Source: Tamarix chinensis
Taxonomy: Eukaryota; Streptophyta; Magnoliopsida; Caryophyllales; Tamaricaceae
Reading direction: 5' to 3'
Assembly (NCBI GenBank): GCA_030549775.1
Contig: CM060175.1
Location: 3,472,564-3,536,563, forward strand
Length of the DNA stretch: 64,000 nucleotides
In this document: positions 35,937 to 47,625 of the stretch, piece after piece
Layout: each line of letters opens with the position of its first letter
Position numbering within the stretch: the first letter of the stretch is position 1
Made by a program: the position numbers and the translations under genes
The notes under the pieces: model-generated
What the model was told of the DNA's origin: nothing
Databases searched by the model: none
Seen by the model: the letters and a program-made list of their open reading frames with translations, nothing else

Positions 35937-38900
35937 AAGTTAACTGATAAATTAACCAAACCTTATATGTCGACATACTAAGGTAGATATCACAAATACC
36001 ACAACTAGATGAAAGGGTTATTATCCCTGAATAGAGATGAATAAACCAAGCAATAACACACATATGATAAAAAAAATTAAAATACTCTGTGAATATCTCT
36101 TCCTTAGCCTCCCCAATGGTCTCTTTAGCACCATGCCATGATCAAATAACCTTAACTAGTGGAATGGTCTTCTTATGCATTTCCTGGGTCCTTGTGTCAA
36201 GTATTCTCATTACATACTCCTTATAATTCAAATACTCATATAGCTCTATTGTATATTGTTGGATGATTTGTAAAGGGTATACAACATACTTCCTCAACTA
36301 GGATACTTGGAAGACATGCATGTGAGATAATTCTATATGTAAAGCTAAGTGATAAGCAACCTCACCGAATCACTTTAGTATTTTGTAAGGCTCAATATAA
36401 TTCAAAATAAGCTTGCCCTTTCTACCAAAATTCATTACCTTATTGTGGGAAAACCCTTAAAAGGACTTTATCACTCACCTTATAACCATCTTTTTTCCTC
36501 CTCAAGCCTACATAGCTCTTCAATTAATCTTGGGAATATTTCATACAATCTTGAATCAAAATAATTTGTTGTTTAGTGTCCTTGATCATGTCTTATTCCA
36601 AAATAATTGATTCATTGATATCACTCTATCAAAAGGGACTATGAAACTTCCTCTAGTACAATTCCTCAAAATGTTTCATCCTAATACTCGCATGGTAGTA
36701 GTTGTTGTTGTAGGAAAATGTGATCAAGTCTAGATGATCCTCCCAACTACCTCCAAATACCATTACACTTGCCCAAAGCATATCTTTCAAGGTCTAAATG
36801 ATCATCTTGGTCTTACCATCTATTATTGGATAACAAGAGATACTCATCTTTAGTTGAGTCCCAAAAGTGATCTGCAACTTTTCTCCAAAGTATGATATGA
36901 ACCTCGAGTCCTAATATGACATAATATCTGTAGGTACTCCATGTAATCTCACAATGTGCTTCCTATAAGCACTGGTCATCTACTCTATGCTTCAAGTTGA
37001 ATTCATTAGTATAAACACTCCCAACATAGTCAACAATTAACAGTCACCCATATAGAATCAAAATTGCTATGAATCCTTGGTAGACCAACCACAAAATCCA
37101 CGGATATGATGTCTCATTTCAACTCCAAAACTTCTAGTGGTTGCACTAACTTTGCTAATCTCTTATGCTTGATCTTGGTCTCCTGACAATTCAAGAATCT
37201 AGTGACAAAATTTACAACCTACTCTTTATATGGGACACCTAATATACCTTATTTAAGTCCTTATACAAATTATCCCTTCTACGGTGGACTAAATAAGGTA
37301 TATAATGACCCTTCCTAAGGATCTTTCTCTTTAGCTCCTCACACTACCATGGTATACACCACGTTCCCATCATCATGGATCCATAATCCTTCCACTCTAC
37401 CCTTTTCTATACCACGTTAAATCCTCTCAAGCTTGACATCACTTGTCTCACTAGCTTGAATGTCATCAAATATGGAAGGTGTAATGACAAGATCACTCAT
37501 CTGTGACACCAAAATACTAGCTTTGATAAACTAAATTCCTATATCCCTAATATGAAAACATAAAGAGTCTAACAATACAATATTACTCATGGAGCAAGAC
37601 ATGTTTTGGTTAAGATCATTTTCCACCATGTTAGCCTTACACTCATGTAGGTTAATTCTAGGTCATAAACCTCAATCAGCTCTAACAATCTATGTTACCT
37701 CAACTTTGACTTTAATTGAGTGAAAATATACATGAGGCTTTTGTGATTAGAGTGAAACTTGAACTAATCACCTTAAAGATAACACCATTATATCATTAAA
37801 TCAAATACCACTACAACAAGTTCTACATCACGTGTTGGAATTTTTGCTTATGCGGCTCTAGTTAACATGAAGCACAAGCCACTACTCTCACATGCTTCAT
37901 CAACACACAACCCAAGTTGTACTTAGATGCATTCTTATACACTAGAATATGTTTTAACCGCTTAGAAATGATAGCACTAGAGCTAAAGTGAAACAACTCT
38001 TTAACTCCTCAAAGGCCTTACTACATTTCTCATCCTATTGTAAATGTGTGCTCTTATTAAGCACATGAGTTAATGGGCAAGATATCTTAGAAAAGTCTGA
38101 GACAAATTTGCTTTAGTAACTAACTAATCATAGAAAAAACTATGCACCTCCCTAAATAATGCCAATGCTAGCCACTGAGTCACTACATAAATCTTTGAAG
38201 GGTTTACTAAAACATCATCTCTTAAGACTATATGCATAAGGAAAGTGACTTGATCTAGCCAAAACTCACACTTCCAGAGCTTATCATAAAACATGTGTGC
38301 TCTTAATAACTATAAGTTCTATCCTAGATTCTTCTCATGATCCTTAAAATTATGGGAATAGATGAGTATGTCATCTATAAACACCAAGAAGAACCAATCA
38401 AAGAACCAATCAAAGAACTATCTGAAGATCTGATTCACAAGTGTCGTGCATGTTTATGATGAATTAATGAGTCTAAAAAGTATGATTTTGAACTTATAAT
38501 GGCCATATCTAATTTGGTAATTTATCTTAAAAATATTTGGTTAAGCCTCAATTAATGATATCCTTATAGAAGATGAATTTTCAAAAACATTGTGGTCCTT
38601 TTGAACTAGATAAATAAATCATCAATAGGAGGTAGTGGATAATGATTCATTTTTATAACTTGATTCAACCCTCAATAATACATAAATAGCCTCAAACTCT
38701 CATTCTTTTTTCTAAAGAAAAAGATTGATAGTCCCCTAAGTGATACACTCAATCAATTGTATACCTCTCCAACCAATTTTCTAGTTCAACCTTAAGCTCC
38801 TTCATCTCTATAGGTATCATATGGTATGGTGCCTTGGATATCGACTCAATCCTTAGCAATAATTTAATGGTGAAATAAAAATCTTAAACTAGTGGTAATC

Positions 38901-39050
38901 CTATAATCTTCTCAAGGAACACATCTAGATACTCTTGAATTACCCTTAGGTTATCTATTTTTGTGCACTTTATTCCTTGTGTTTTTGTTTTATTAGATAC
39001 ATAACCTTATACCTAACTTGGGAAAGACCTTAACCATATGTTAGGTGTGG
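35937..39050 (-). pseudogene. Tekay chromovirus pol-chromodomain fragment
   Basis: Minus-strand remnant, 5' to 3' from 39050 to 35937. RT: ISKAPYHMIPIEMKELK, MNHYPLPPIDDLF-like and the catalytic LVFIDDILIYSH (about 38355-38395, aspartates intact). RNase H: NLGCVLMKHVRVVA (about 37880-37920). Integrase C-terminus: FGRKGKLILNYIEPYKILK and GEVAYHLALHIEL (36340-36440). Chromodomain: YLNYKEYVMRILDTRTQEM, KKTIPLVKVI and SWHGAKET (36090-36240). Gag, protease and the front of RT are missing beyond 39050. Frequent stops and frameshifts show decay. Identification as Tekay/Del rests on the chromodomain and the polypurine layout. Confidence 0.85.
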
Positions 39051-39141
39051 TGGAAACCCTATCTTTTTGTAAGAATATTTTTTACTTCTACTTCCCCCAT
39101 TTTTAAAAAAACAAAATTATTTAGTAGTGATAAATGGGGGG

Positions 39142-40059
39142 TGTTAGAATTAATTTTTAGTATACTAGGGTATACATTCTATATTTAAGTGATGTGTGTG
39201 GGAGGGTGTAATTCTCAAATTGGTGTGAATATGGTTTCATTATGTTAGTCTTGAGTAGAAGATGATTCGTTGATGATGTATTAGGTTTTAAAATGCTCGA
39301 ATAGGATGGAAAATTTATGGTGATGATTCGAATAAGAAAGGTAGGATTCATTGATGATGGTTCGAATCGAATGTAATAATTAGCATATGCATTCGATGAT
39401 GATATGATGATGATGTTTAATTTCAAAATTTAGGGTTTGGATGATGGTTAAAGTCTTGGTTTATGGTTAGGGTTAGGGTTTGGTTTGAAAAGAATAAATA
39501 AGGTTGTGTTTGGTTGGTATGGAAGTTAGGGTTTTGAATGGAAGTTTTAGGGATTTGGTTGTATATAATGAATTAGGGCTTTAATTAAAAAAAAATTATA
39601 GTATAATTTTGATGGTAATTACAGTAGGAAAATATGGATTAAGATATAGGTTAATATCTAATTTACACAAACGAAGAGATTAAAACTTTCAAGCTAAACC
39701 TTTCACACAGATTTGAATTTCTTGGGGTTTGAACTCACATTGAATTCACTTGTTCTCAAATTCAATGTTGATCTTCAACTTTAATTCAATCCTTCATATG
39801 CTCATGTTTGACACTTATGCAGATTATAACCTTTCTACCACTAGCCAAAGCATAATTCAAAAGATTCCATGCTAAAAGATATTATGCTAACTTTATTATC
39901 CAACTCTACTACTTATGAATAAATTAGCTAAATTACTAATGATGCTTGAAAAGTCTACCAATAAACTCCCCATGCATGTGGCCACTCCCTCTTTCCATGC
40001 CATACATGCCATGCGCATACACGCAGACACTTAGTTGCTTGTTAGTTACATTTCTAACA
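39142..40059. mobile_element. LTR-like segment, unpaired
   Basis: Bounded by TGTTAGAATT and TTTCTAACA, an inverted TGTTAGAA terminus, and preceded by a G run (TAAATGGGGGG). It contains GATGATTCGA and TTCACACAGATTTG words also present in the LTR of the 44.6-48.4 kb element, and a TATATAC on the minus strand. No target duplication or partner was found, so it may be an old solo LTR or an accidental match. Confidence 0.4.
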
Positions 40060-42599
40060 ACGTAACCATCTGTTGGTCCTCAAATTTTTAGGAGACACTT
40101 TCCAAATGAAGAATAATTGGTTCAATAATTATGAAAGCCAATTTTTGAGTGTTTTCTCCTACACCATAAAGAGGTTTATTAGTTAAAGGAGCTTAAGCCT
40201 ACTTAATGGATTTATATTTTGGTTTTCAAATAAACGTCCCGAATAATAATTATCACCCATTTTCAATTCATCACTAGAAAAGATTCCATAAAGATAATGG
40301 AAACTACTAGAAATTAAGGCAAATCAGAAGGTATAATATGCAACCCAATACCACTTAAGATTAAATTAACATTAATCAAAATTAAAATAATACAAATGAG
40401 AAATGACACACAACTCAAAATATAGAAATAAGCAATACAACAATGTGAGCTATTAACACTCCAAGTTCCATAACAATATGAGCTATCAACCCAGGAAATG
40501 CAATATCAGCGTGAGCTACCAATGCTAAAAGGCCAAAGTAGCATGAGCTATTAGTGTTGATAAGCTACAAGAGCATCAGCTACTACTACTAGCATTCATT
40601 ATGTGCATTTATGGTTGATGCATTCATGGGTTGAGAAAAAAGCATAAGAAAAAATATGGAAGAATAGATCTCAAAGAACCATATCCATAAGAATAAATTC
40701 CATATCTCAAAATTAGAAAAAATTTCAAATCTCTTATATTGGTTGCGCTTGGTGGTAGATATGTCGAGCTATTAAAATTTAATGATATAAGTAAGTAAAA
40801 GAGACAGAGAATCAAAGAAAGGGAAATAGAAATGTAACATAAGTCTAGGAGAAGAAGGACGAGTAGCAATTAAAGGGAAAGGTAAGTGAGGGGGGATTAT
40901 ATTTGTAAGAGTAATTAATGGGGTAATATTAGTAGTTTATCCATGATTTTTCATATTACCATAGTGTGAGGCATTCATGTAATGGAGGCACCATAATGTG
41001 AGATGTTCACACAATGAAGGCTCTATAACATGAGATATTAATGCATTTGAGTTGAAACAATGTTAGGTTCTTAGGTACCATAGTACAAAGATATGTTAGA
41101 ATATCACTTCTTTTTACAGAGTATGCTTTTATTCATTTATAATATAATAAAGAGTATATAATTACACAATCCAATTTTTTATATAGTAATTATATTGTTT
41201 CCAAATAGATTTTAAAATGATATAACCCATGCGTCAAAAACTATTTTAATAAATGGATGCTACATTATTTATTATTATAGCTTTTATTTGAAAAAAAATG
41301 TAATTATTATATGGAAAACATTTAACACAAAAACACCAAAACTGCCCTCACCTTACCATACTTACCTAATATAGGAAGGATAACAAATATTTTCTCTCTT
41401 TATCTCACATGCAAGTTCTCCTTCTCTTATATCTTTTCTCTTTACTTTTATAATTTAATTCTTCAAATCTCTTTCACCCTTTCTTTTTAGATTTTAGATC
41501 TAAAATAGGAATCAACAACACACACAAGGTAACTATTTAATATTTTTATTTGAGGGTTGTGCAATAGTATAGGCACATGAATGGTGTTATGTGTCATTAC
41601 CCCATTATATACTCTAATGATAACTTCATAGCTTCCCCTGGAACAGAAATGGGAATTGTTACCTCATCCATGGATCATTAAAAAAATTTCATTGCCTCTA
41701 CCCATGGATCAACAATTATTACCATTATCCCTGCCCATGGAACGACCATTATCATCATTATCCTACCCAATTAATATCAATTGGTGTTGTTGCTCACCTT
41801 GCATATATATTTGTTGTGCTAATGTAGGAAACAATTTATAATTCTGAATTTTTTATAGCTAATAGGAAGTAGATTATAATTATTTTTTCTACTATTTATT
41901 AGTATTTCTTACTCTATTAATGACCGTTTGTTATTTTAATTAATATAAATAGAGAATCTATTTATTAGATCATAAAAATTATCTTAAATATTAGATTTTT
42001 TTTATAGATAATTATAAAATAAATTGACCCTTATTGTGAAAATTTGTGTAAAATGTAATAGAGTATAAATTTTTTGTTATAAAATTGTGTATATATCTCT
42101 CCTTCGCTATCGTATTATGGGTTGATACCATAATATCTAATGATTATATTACATTGACCTTAAAAGCTTGAAGTTTTTTTTTATTATGACTATTTACCTA
42201 ACATTCATGTCATTAATTATAATTGATATAGCTTTGTTATAGAAATTTAGATAAGTCACAAATGAGACAAAGTATTAGATAAGATAGAGGGTTGTCATGT
42301 TATCGTTTCCTCATGGAGTAATAGACACGCTATAGAATAACTAGCTTGATTTATTGTCTAAGAAGTCTTAGAAAATTTTTAGCTAGAGAGATACAATGAG
42401 GTAAAAAAGATGCCCAATATAAACTAAAAGAAGATGCACAACAAAAAGAATATGAAGAAGCTCTAGAGAAAATAAGGCTTACTCATCACACTCCTAACAT
42501 TCTAACATTTCAGAACTAAGTAGGCCATCCATCATTTATGGCTGATGTAGACATTTTGGGAGATTTTGGATCAAGTTGAAGAGGCCTCTTAATATCTTG
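40060..42599. other. Unresolved AT-rich DNA with small tandem repeats
   Basis: 40440-40590 holds four loose copies of a ~40-bp unit with (A/G)TGAGCTAT(C/T)AA. 40960-41040 holds three of CCATAATGTGAGATGTTC type. 41660-41760 repeats CCCATGGAtCaa. At 42410-42520 a short coding-like stretch reads KEDAQQKEYEEALEKIRL but has no recognised family. No complete gene was seen. Confidence 0.35.
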
Positions 42600-43044
42600 C
42601 CTTGTGGTAGAGCTTTCACGTGTGCATAATGTTTTCTTTATCTCTCAATTGATGAGGTATGCATGATATCCATTACACATCATTTAGCCAGAGACGATTG
42701 AGCTCAAAGAGATGTTGACTTATAAGGAGTGACCACAGAGGATCCTTGATTCTAAGACTTAAAAGATGCATTCAAAGGTCATTTTGCTAGTGAAGGGCTT
42801 GTAGTCGTGCCTTGGGGAAAAGGAGGTCACTTGGGAATTTGAGGAGGAGATCAAGATGAAGTATCGGAAGTTGTTTTCTTAGGTGTGTTGTATGGGTAAC
42901 ACCACCTCTTTTAAGGGGTAGTGCCTTTTTCTTGTGTATTAACCCTTAGTTATTATATACTTTTGGTTTATATCTTAGGGTTTACTTATGTTTATGTTTC
43001 TTTTGTAGACTTTGGGGATGAAGTCCCTTTTAAGAAAGTAATGT
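42600..43044 (+). pseudogene. Outer family A element: chromodomain end of pol and PPT
   Basis: Starts mid-domain with LSRVHNVFFISQLMRY, then ETIELKEMLTYKE, RILDSKT, KVILLVKGL and EVTWEFEEEIKMKYRKLFS: the integrase tail and chromodomain of a Tekay element. It ends with GAAGTCCCTTTTAAG and an LTR at 43045. Everything upstream of the chromodomain is lost. It parallels 56040-56493 in the complete inner element. Confidence 0.8.
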
Positions 43045-44078
43045 TGTAATGCACCATCCAAAAATTCTTCAAACTATTTTTATAATTATGTTGACATAAA
43101 ATAAATGAGTTTTGGTTTTGAAATGGACTTTAAATTCTAATAAAAATGTGAATTTTAGCTGTACTTATCAACTAGTTTACATAACCCATCGACTGGTGCA
43201 CTAGAAAAATTTACATTAGTATTCTCAACAAACTAGTCAATTGGTTTGCCCAAACTGATCGATTGGTTTACCTGTGATTTTAGATCCATTTTTTTTATTT
43301 TGAATCAAAGTTCTCTCTAATAATTATGAAAACTCTTAATTAGAATCTAATTATGTTAATAAGCATGTTTTAGTAATATGGGATAATTTTCAAAGTATTT
43401 AGATCATTACATAATTTTAATTAGTAAAATTTTCCCAAAAGGCACTTTTAGACATAAGATTCACTTTTTCTTCTCCCTCACCTCTCCCTCTCTCTTCTGG
43501 CAGATTGAGTTGCAAGGTTAAATATTTACACCATCCTCTGATTTACCATGCCCATTTTTTATTGTGCTTAACCCCACACCACCCCAACAATTCAGTCCTC
43601 ACTTTCAGGCTTGCCCACACTCAGCCTCACCAATCTCATCCTCTTTTACCTAAGACCGTCAACCAACCTTCCTCTGTGCTCTTCATTGCTGATCCATTAT
43701 CATTCCTCACTTATTTCTATGCTCTCTTCTCCTTTCTCCTAGTGGAAAGTTTCCCTAAGTGTTGAGAATCCTTTCATTTTTTCTCTCTTATTCTCTCTAC
43801 CCAGGAAAAATAGAGGCTCTCTCTATCTTTCTCCTTTCATTGTGAAAGAAATATGTTACTTTCCCTTCTTCTAATCTTGATTTTATTTTTCTCCTGCTTT
43901 ACATAATCAAGGGAGAATTAAGGTTTAGAAAGGTTGGAGATTCTAACTTTTTCTTTGACAACCTATTTTTGAGTCAAAGTTAGGGTTATGTGTTTTTCTT
44001 CTTCTTGTAATATTTCTTAGGTTTTAATAATGTTTTAAATAAGATTTTTAATGGTTTTAGTTGATTCTCCTAGGAATC
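43045..44078 (+). mobile_element. Family A LTR, 5' module U1 (outermost nesting level)
   Basis: Begins TGTAATGCACCATCC right after the PPT and runs 1,034 bp to the quasi-palindrome GATTCTCCTAGGAATC (44063-44078). There the LTR stops and a second LTR begins. The rest of this LTR must lie to the right of the nested elements, probably beyond the window. Confidence 0.8.
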
Positions 44079-44604
44079 AATAATACCTCATCCTAAAATT
44101 CTTTAAATTATATTTAGAATTATGTTAAGATAAAATAAATGAGTTTTGGTTTTAAAATGGGCTTAAAATTCTAATATAAATGTGAATTTCAAGTGTGCCA
44201 ATCAACTAGTTTACAAAACCAATCGACAAGTGTGCTAGGGAAATTAACATTCTCATTCTTGACAGAATTATAGACTATTTTACCTAAACCAATTAGTAAT
44301 GTGGCTACGATTTTATATCTACTTTTGAATTTGATTTGAACTTCTCTCTAATGATTATGAAAACTTCCAATTATAATCCAATTATGCTCATGTTTTACTA
44401 TTGTAGGATTATTTTCATAATATTTAGATCATCACATAATTTAATTAGCAAAATTTACTCAAAGAGGCACTTTTGGAGGTAAGCTTCACCTTTTTTATTC
44501 TCCCTCAACTCTCCCTCTCTCTCTCTCTATTTTGGTAGATGGGGCTACAAAGTTGAATTTTTGCACCATTCCTTGACTGACCATACCTATTTATAACTGC
44601 ACTC

Positions 44605-44609
44605 AACCC
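44605..44609. repeat. Target-site duplication, left
   Basis: AACCC immediately before the TGATGC start of the non-autonomous element; the partner is at 48372-48376. Confidence 0.9.
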
Positions 44610-45453
44610 TGATGCGTGCACGGTTAGAGTTTTAGATTTAGATGGAGTTTATATGGAGTATTTGATGAGTATGGATTATGGAGGTTAATGATGGAGATTC
44701 GAAGGGGTGGATGATGATGGAACACGAGGTAGAAGGGTAAATTAATCTTTAAACCACACAGAAATAAAGATTAAGGTTTCGAGAAAAAAACCGTTCACAC
44801 AGATTCGGTTTTATTTCGAGATGATTCGAAACAAATCGTTCACACAGATTCGACTTGTTACGAGATGAATCCACACAGAATTCAAGTTTAAGCAATGCTT
44901 AAGGTTGTTCTTCTTATTCAAGTTGTGTCTTTCTACTCGGGTTCCTATGGTTTATATAGCCAAGGAACCGAGCATCTTTTCAAAATATTACAAGTATATT
45001 CCCTCCCAAAAGCATTAATTCCCTTAAGACTAGCTAGTTAATATTTAGTCACTAATGGACTAAAAGTAAATAACAGTAACTCCCTTCCAAAACCATTAAT
45101 TCCCTTAAGACTAGTTAGTTAATATTTAGTCACTAATTGACTAAAAGTATAACTCCCTCCCAAAAGCTTTAATTCCCTTAAGACTAGCTAGTTAATATTT
45201 AGTCACTAGTTGACTAAAAGTAAATAACAATAACTCCCTCCCAAAAGCATTGATTCCCTTAAGACTAGTTATTTAATATTTAGTTACTAATTTACTAAAA
45301 GTAAATAACAATAACTAGTACTTAGACATAAATGTTACTCTAGCTAACAAACGTTGCATGAAGCCATGCATACTCCTCCATGTTTATGTATCTACGTAGA
45401 GTAGCGTAGCCATCTTAGTTAGTGATGTGTCCTGTGACTCTGCTCCCGCATCA
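44610..45453 (-). mobile_element. 3' LTR of gag-PR element
   Basis: 844 bp; TGATGCGTGCACGG at the left, CCCGCATCA at the right. It contains a four-unit tandem array (45000-45317) and a minus-strand TATATAAAC box at 44950-44959. It retains the ~100-bp segment (AACACGAGG…GGTTTTATTTCG) that the other LTR lacks. Confidence 0.93.
45000..45317. repeat. Four-unit ~80-bp tandem array in LTR
   Basis: Units of about 81, 72, 81 and 81 bp, each with CTCCCTCCCAAAAGC, ATTCCCTTAAGACTAG and TTAATATTTAGTCACTAA. The same four units in the same order lie at 47930-48237, so the array is older than the insertion. Confidence 0.93.
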
Positions 45454-45463
45454 TTCTCCCCAG
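45454..45463 (-). other. Polypurine tract of gag-PR element
   Basis: Minus strand CTGGGGAGAA directly abuts the LTR start TGATGC. Confidence 0.8.
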
Positions 45464-45542
45464 GTTGGTTTGAATTTGTCCTCAAATTAACAACTTTGAT
45501 GAGGAATAACAAACACCAAAGGACATATTCTTCAATGTGATA

Positions 45543-47570
45543 CTAGTCCTTGTATTCTTTGAATATCTCCTTCACACTAAAGTTATCTTTGAAAATCCTC
45601 CAATGCCCCTTAAGCCTTGACATTGGATCTTCATAAGCGCACATCAATGAACATAAACCGAATGCATGGGGTGCATTATAGTTCATTTGCTTTGTCACAT
45701 CACATATGTCTTCATGCACATTATATACCTTCGAACTCACCATGTTTTTTTCTTCAATTTGCTTCGAATGATACAAGGGTTCCTTGATAACATTTGCTCC
45801 ATAAAAACACAAGGAAACCATGGGATAATAATGCACATCATTCTCCACATAATCAACGTGATGCATGTAAAAACTTGGTTGCCCTCCTTTCGCTTCAATA
45901 GTAGTAATAGCATGATTGTCTTCATCATTACATACTCGATTTTCTTCCTCATTCACACTTTCCTTTTCTTCCCTTTTAATCTCCTCAATTTCTTTACTCT
46001 TCTGGCTCGAATTCTCTTCTTTCTCTCTAATCAAACTCTCATCATCCTCGTTTGGTTTTAATTTGTACTTCTTCTTATCCTTACACACGATGTGTTCGTT
46101 GAGGACCCCATCATGTGTAACATTTCTATCATACTGCCACGGTCTCCCCAACATAATATGACAAGCATCCATAGGCAGGACATCACATCGAATAGTATCT
46201 ACATAATTTCCAACTTTGAATGAGATAAGAGATTGTTTTGTTACCCATATGCCCTTGTCACAATTGAGCCATTGTAGTGAGTATGGCCTGGGGTGACTCG
46301 TTATTTCCAATCCGAGCTTGTTGACCATCTTCTCACTGGCTACGTTGGTGCATGAGCCGCTATCAATGATGATCTCACATGCCCGATATCCAACTCGGCA
46401 CTTGGCCTTACAAAGTCTTTCCCGCTGAGTAGGTAGAGGTCGGGTTTGCACTTGGAGAACTCGTCTCAGCACATAACAATCTACGGTTCCTTCTTCCAAG
46501 GCATCCTTCGGTTCTTTGGTTTCATCCTCCTCATGGTCTTCACTTTCCTCACATGTCTCCATATTGGCGATTTCCTTCAGGGATAACACTTGTTGGTTTG
46601 AGCAATCCCAAGCGAAGTGACCATATCCTCGGCACTTGAAGCATTGCCTGTGGACCTTCTCCTCCGCTTGCTCCTTTCCTTCTTCCTCTCAAGTGAATCT
46701 TCTAACCACATCGGTGCTTGTGGATTGCACCATTGGTGGCTTGGATCCTCCTTTCAAATTTGACCCGTACGGAACACTGATGGACTTACTTGGAACCTTT
46801 CCCCACTTCAAATGTTTTTCGAACTTGATGGCTAGTTTAGCCAAATCTTCGAAAACTTCATATGGGTACACTTCTACCTTTTCTCGGAGATTCATATTCA
46901 AACCTCCTATAAATCGTGCACATCGCTGCTCTTCTCGTTCTTGCACATCACATACAAGCGTTAGCCTTTCGAATTCTCGAATATAATCTTCAACTCCGAG
47001 TAGGCCCTGCCTCAGAGTGGTCATCTTGATGAAGTTCTCTTGCTCGTATTCTCTCGGAACGAACTTCTTCCTTAGATGCTTCTTCAACTTTTCCCATGAT
47101 TGGATTCTTGTTTTCCCTTCTCTTTCTCGTCTTTGTTTTAGATTGTCATACCATACTCTAGCAAATTTCTTCAACTTCAAGATTGCTATACGACATCTCT
47201 TCTCATCATCGATCTCCTTATACTCAAAGATCGACTCCACGTTTTGCAACCATTCAAGGAACAATTCCGGGTCGAGATTACCCTCAAAGTCCGGTAAGTC
47301 AAAACAGATCCCCTTCTCTACGTCGTCATATGTCCTCCTAAAGGACTCATGTGCCCTTCCGTAGTCTCCTACACTATCTTCTTCCCCTTCCAATCGATGC
47401 GATGTTCTCCTCATATGCTCTACTTCGATTGGCTCTCTTCTGTAAGGTTGTTGCACATGTGACCCTTGTGCTTGGGAAGCTTCGATTCTTCCCATACGGA
47501 TCTTGACATCCTTAAAATCTTCCGCCAAGGCTTTGAGAATATCTCTAAACTCTTCTTCTTGACTTGCCAT
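45543..47570 (-). CDS. gag-protease polyprotein with one internal stop and a novel tail
   Basis: One frame of 676 codons from ATG 47570 to the stop at 45543, broken only by TGA at 46689-46691 (TTC ACT TGA GAG), a probable CGA to TGA change. Capsid: FDLPDFEGNLDPELFLEWL, VESIFEYKEIDDEKR, FARVWYDNLKQRRER, SWEKLKKHLRKKFVPREYEQ. Zinc knuckle: intact C-x2-C-x4-H-x4-C (CFKCRGYGHFAWDC) at about 46615-46656. Protease: EIIIDSGSCTNVASEKM, then VLPMDACHIMLGRPWQYDRN. After the protease, instead of RT, comes an acidic Glu/Lys-rich linker and about 100 residues with unrecognised sequence (HHVDYVENDVHYYP … RLKGHWRIFKDNF … KEYKD). Gag would form particles and package RNA. RT and integrase must come from another element. 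Confidence 0.9.
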
Positions 47571-47610
47571 GGTTGGTCTTGAAGAATTTGTTCACTCTAA
47601 CCACAACCAG

Positions 47611-47622
47611 GCTTTGATACCA
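47611..47622 (-). other. Primer-binding site of gag-PR element
   Basis: Minus strand TGGTATCAAAGC, 3 bases from the LTR, complementary to initiator tRNA-Met. It matches the PBS at 27820. Confidence 0.88.
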
Positions 47623-47625
47623 AAT

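Noticed and set aside
39455..39485. GGTTAGGGTTAGGGTTTGG, telomere-like repeat
   Set aside because: Only two or three imperfect units within a TAGGGTTT-rich region; too short for an interstitial telomere array.
39142..40059. Confident solo LTR call
   Set aside because: Termini look right but flanking 5-bp sequences (GGGGG and ACGTA) do not match; kept only at low confidence.
45666..46061. Plus-strand frames opposite the gag-protease gene (also 46636-46986 and 47017-47364)
   Set aside because: Antisense shadows of the minus-strand gag-protease frame.
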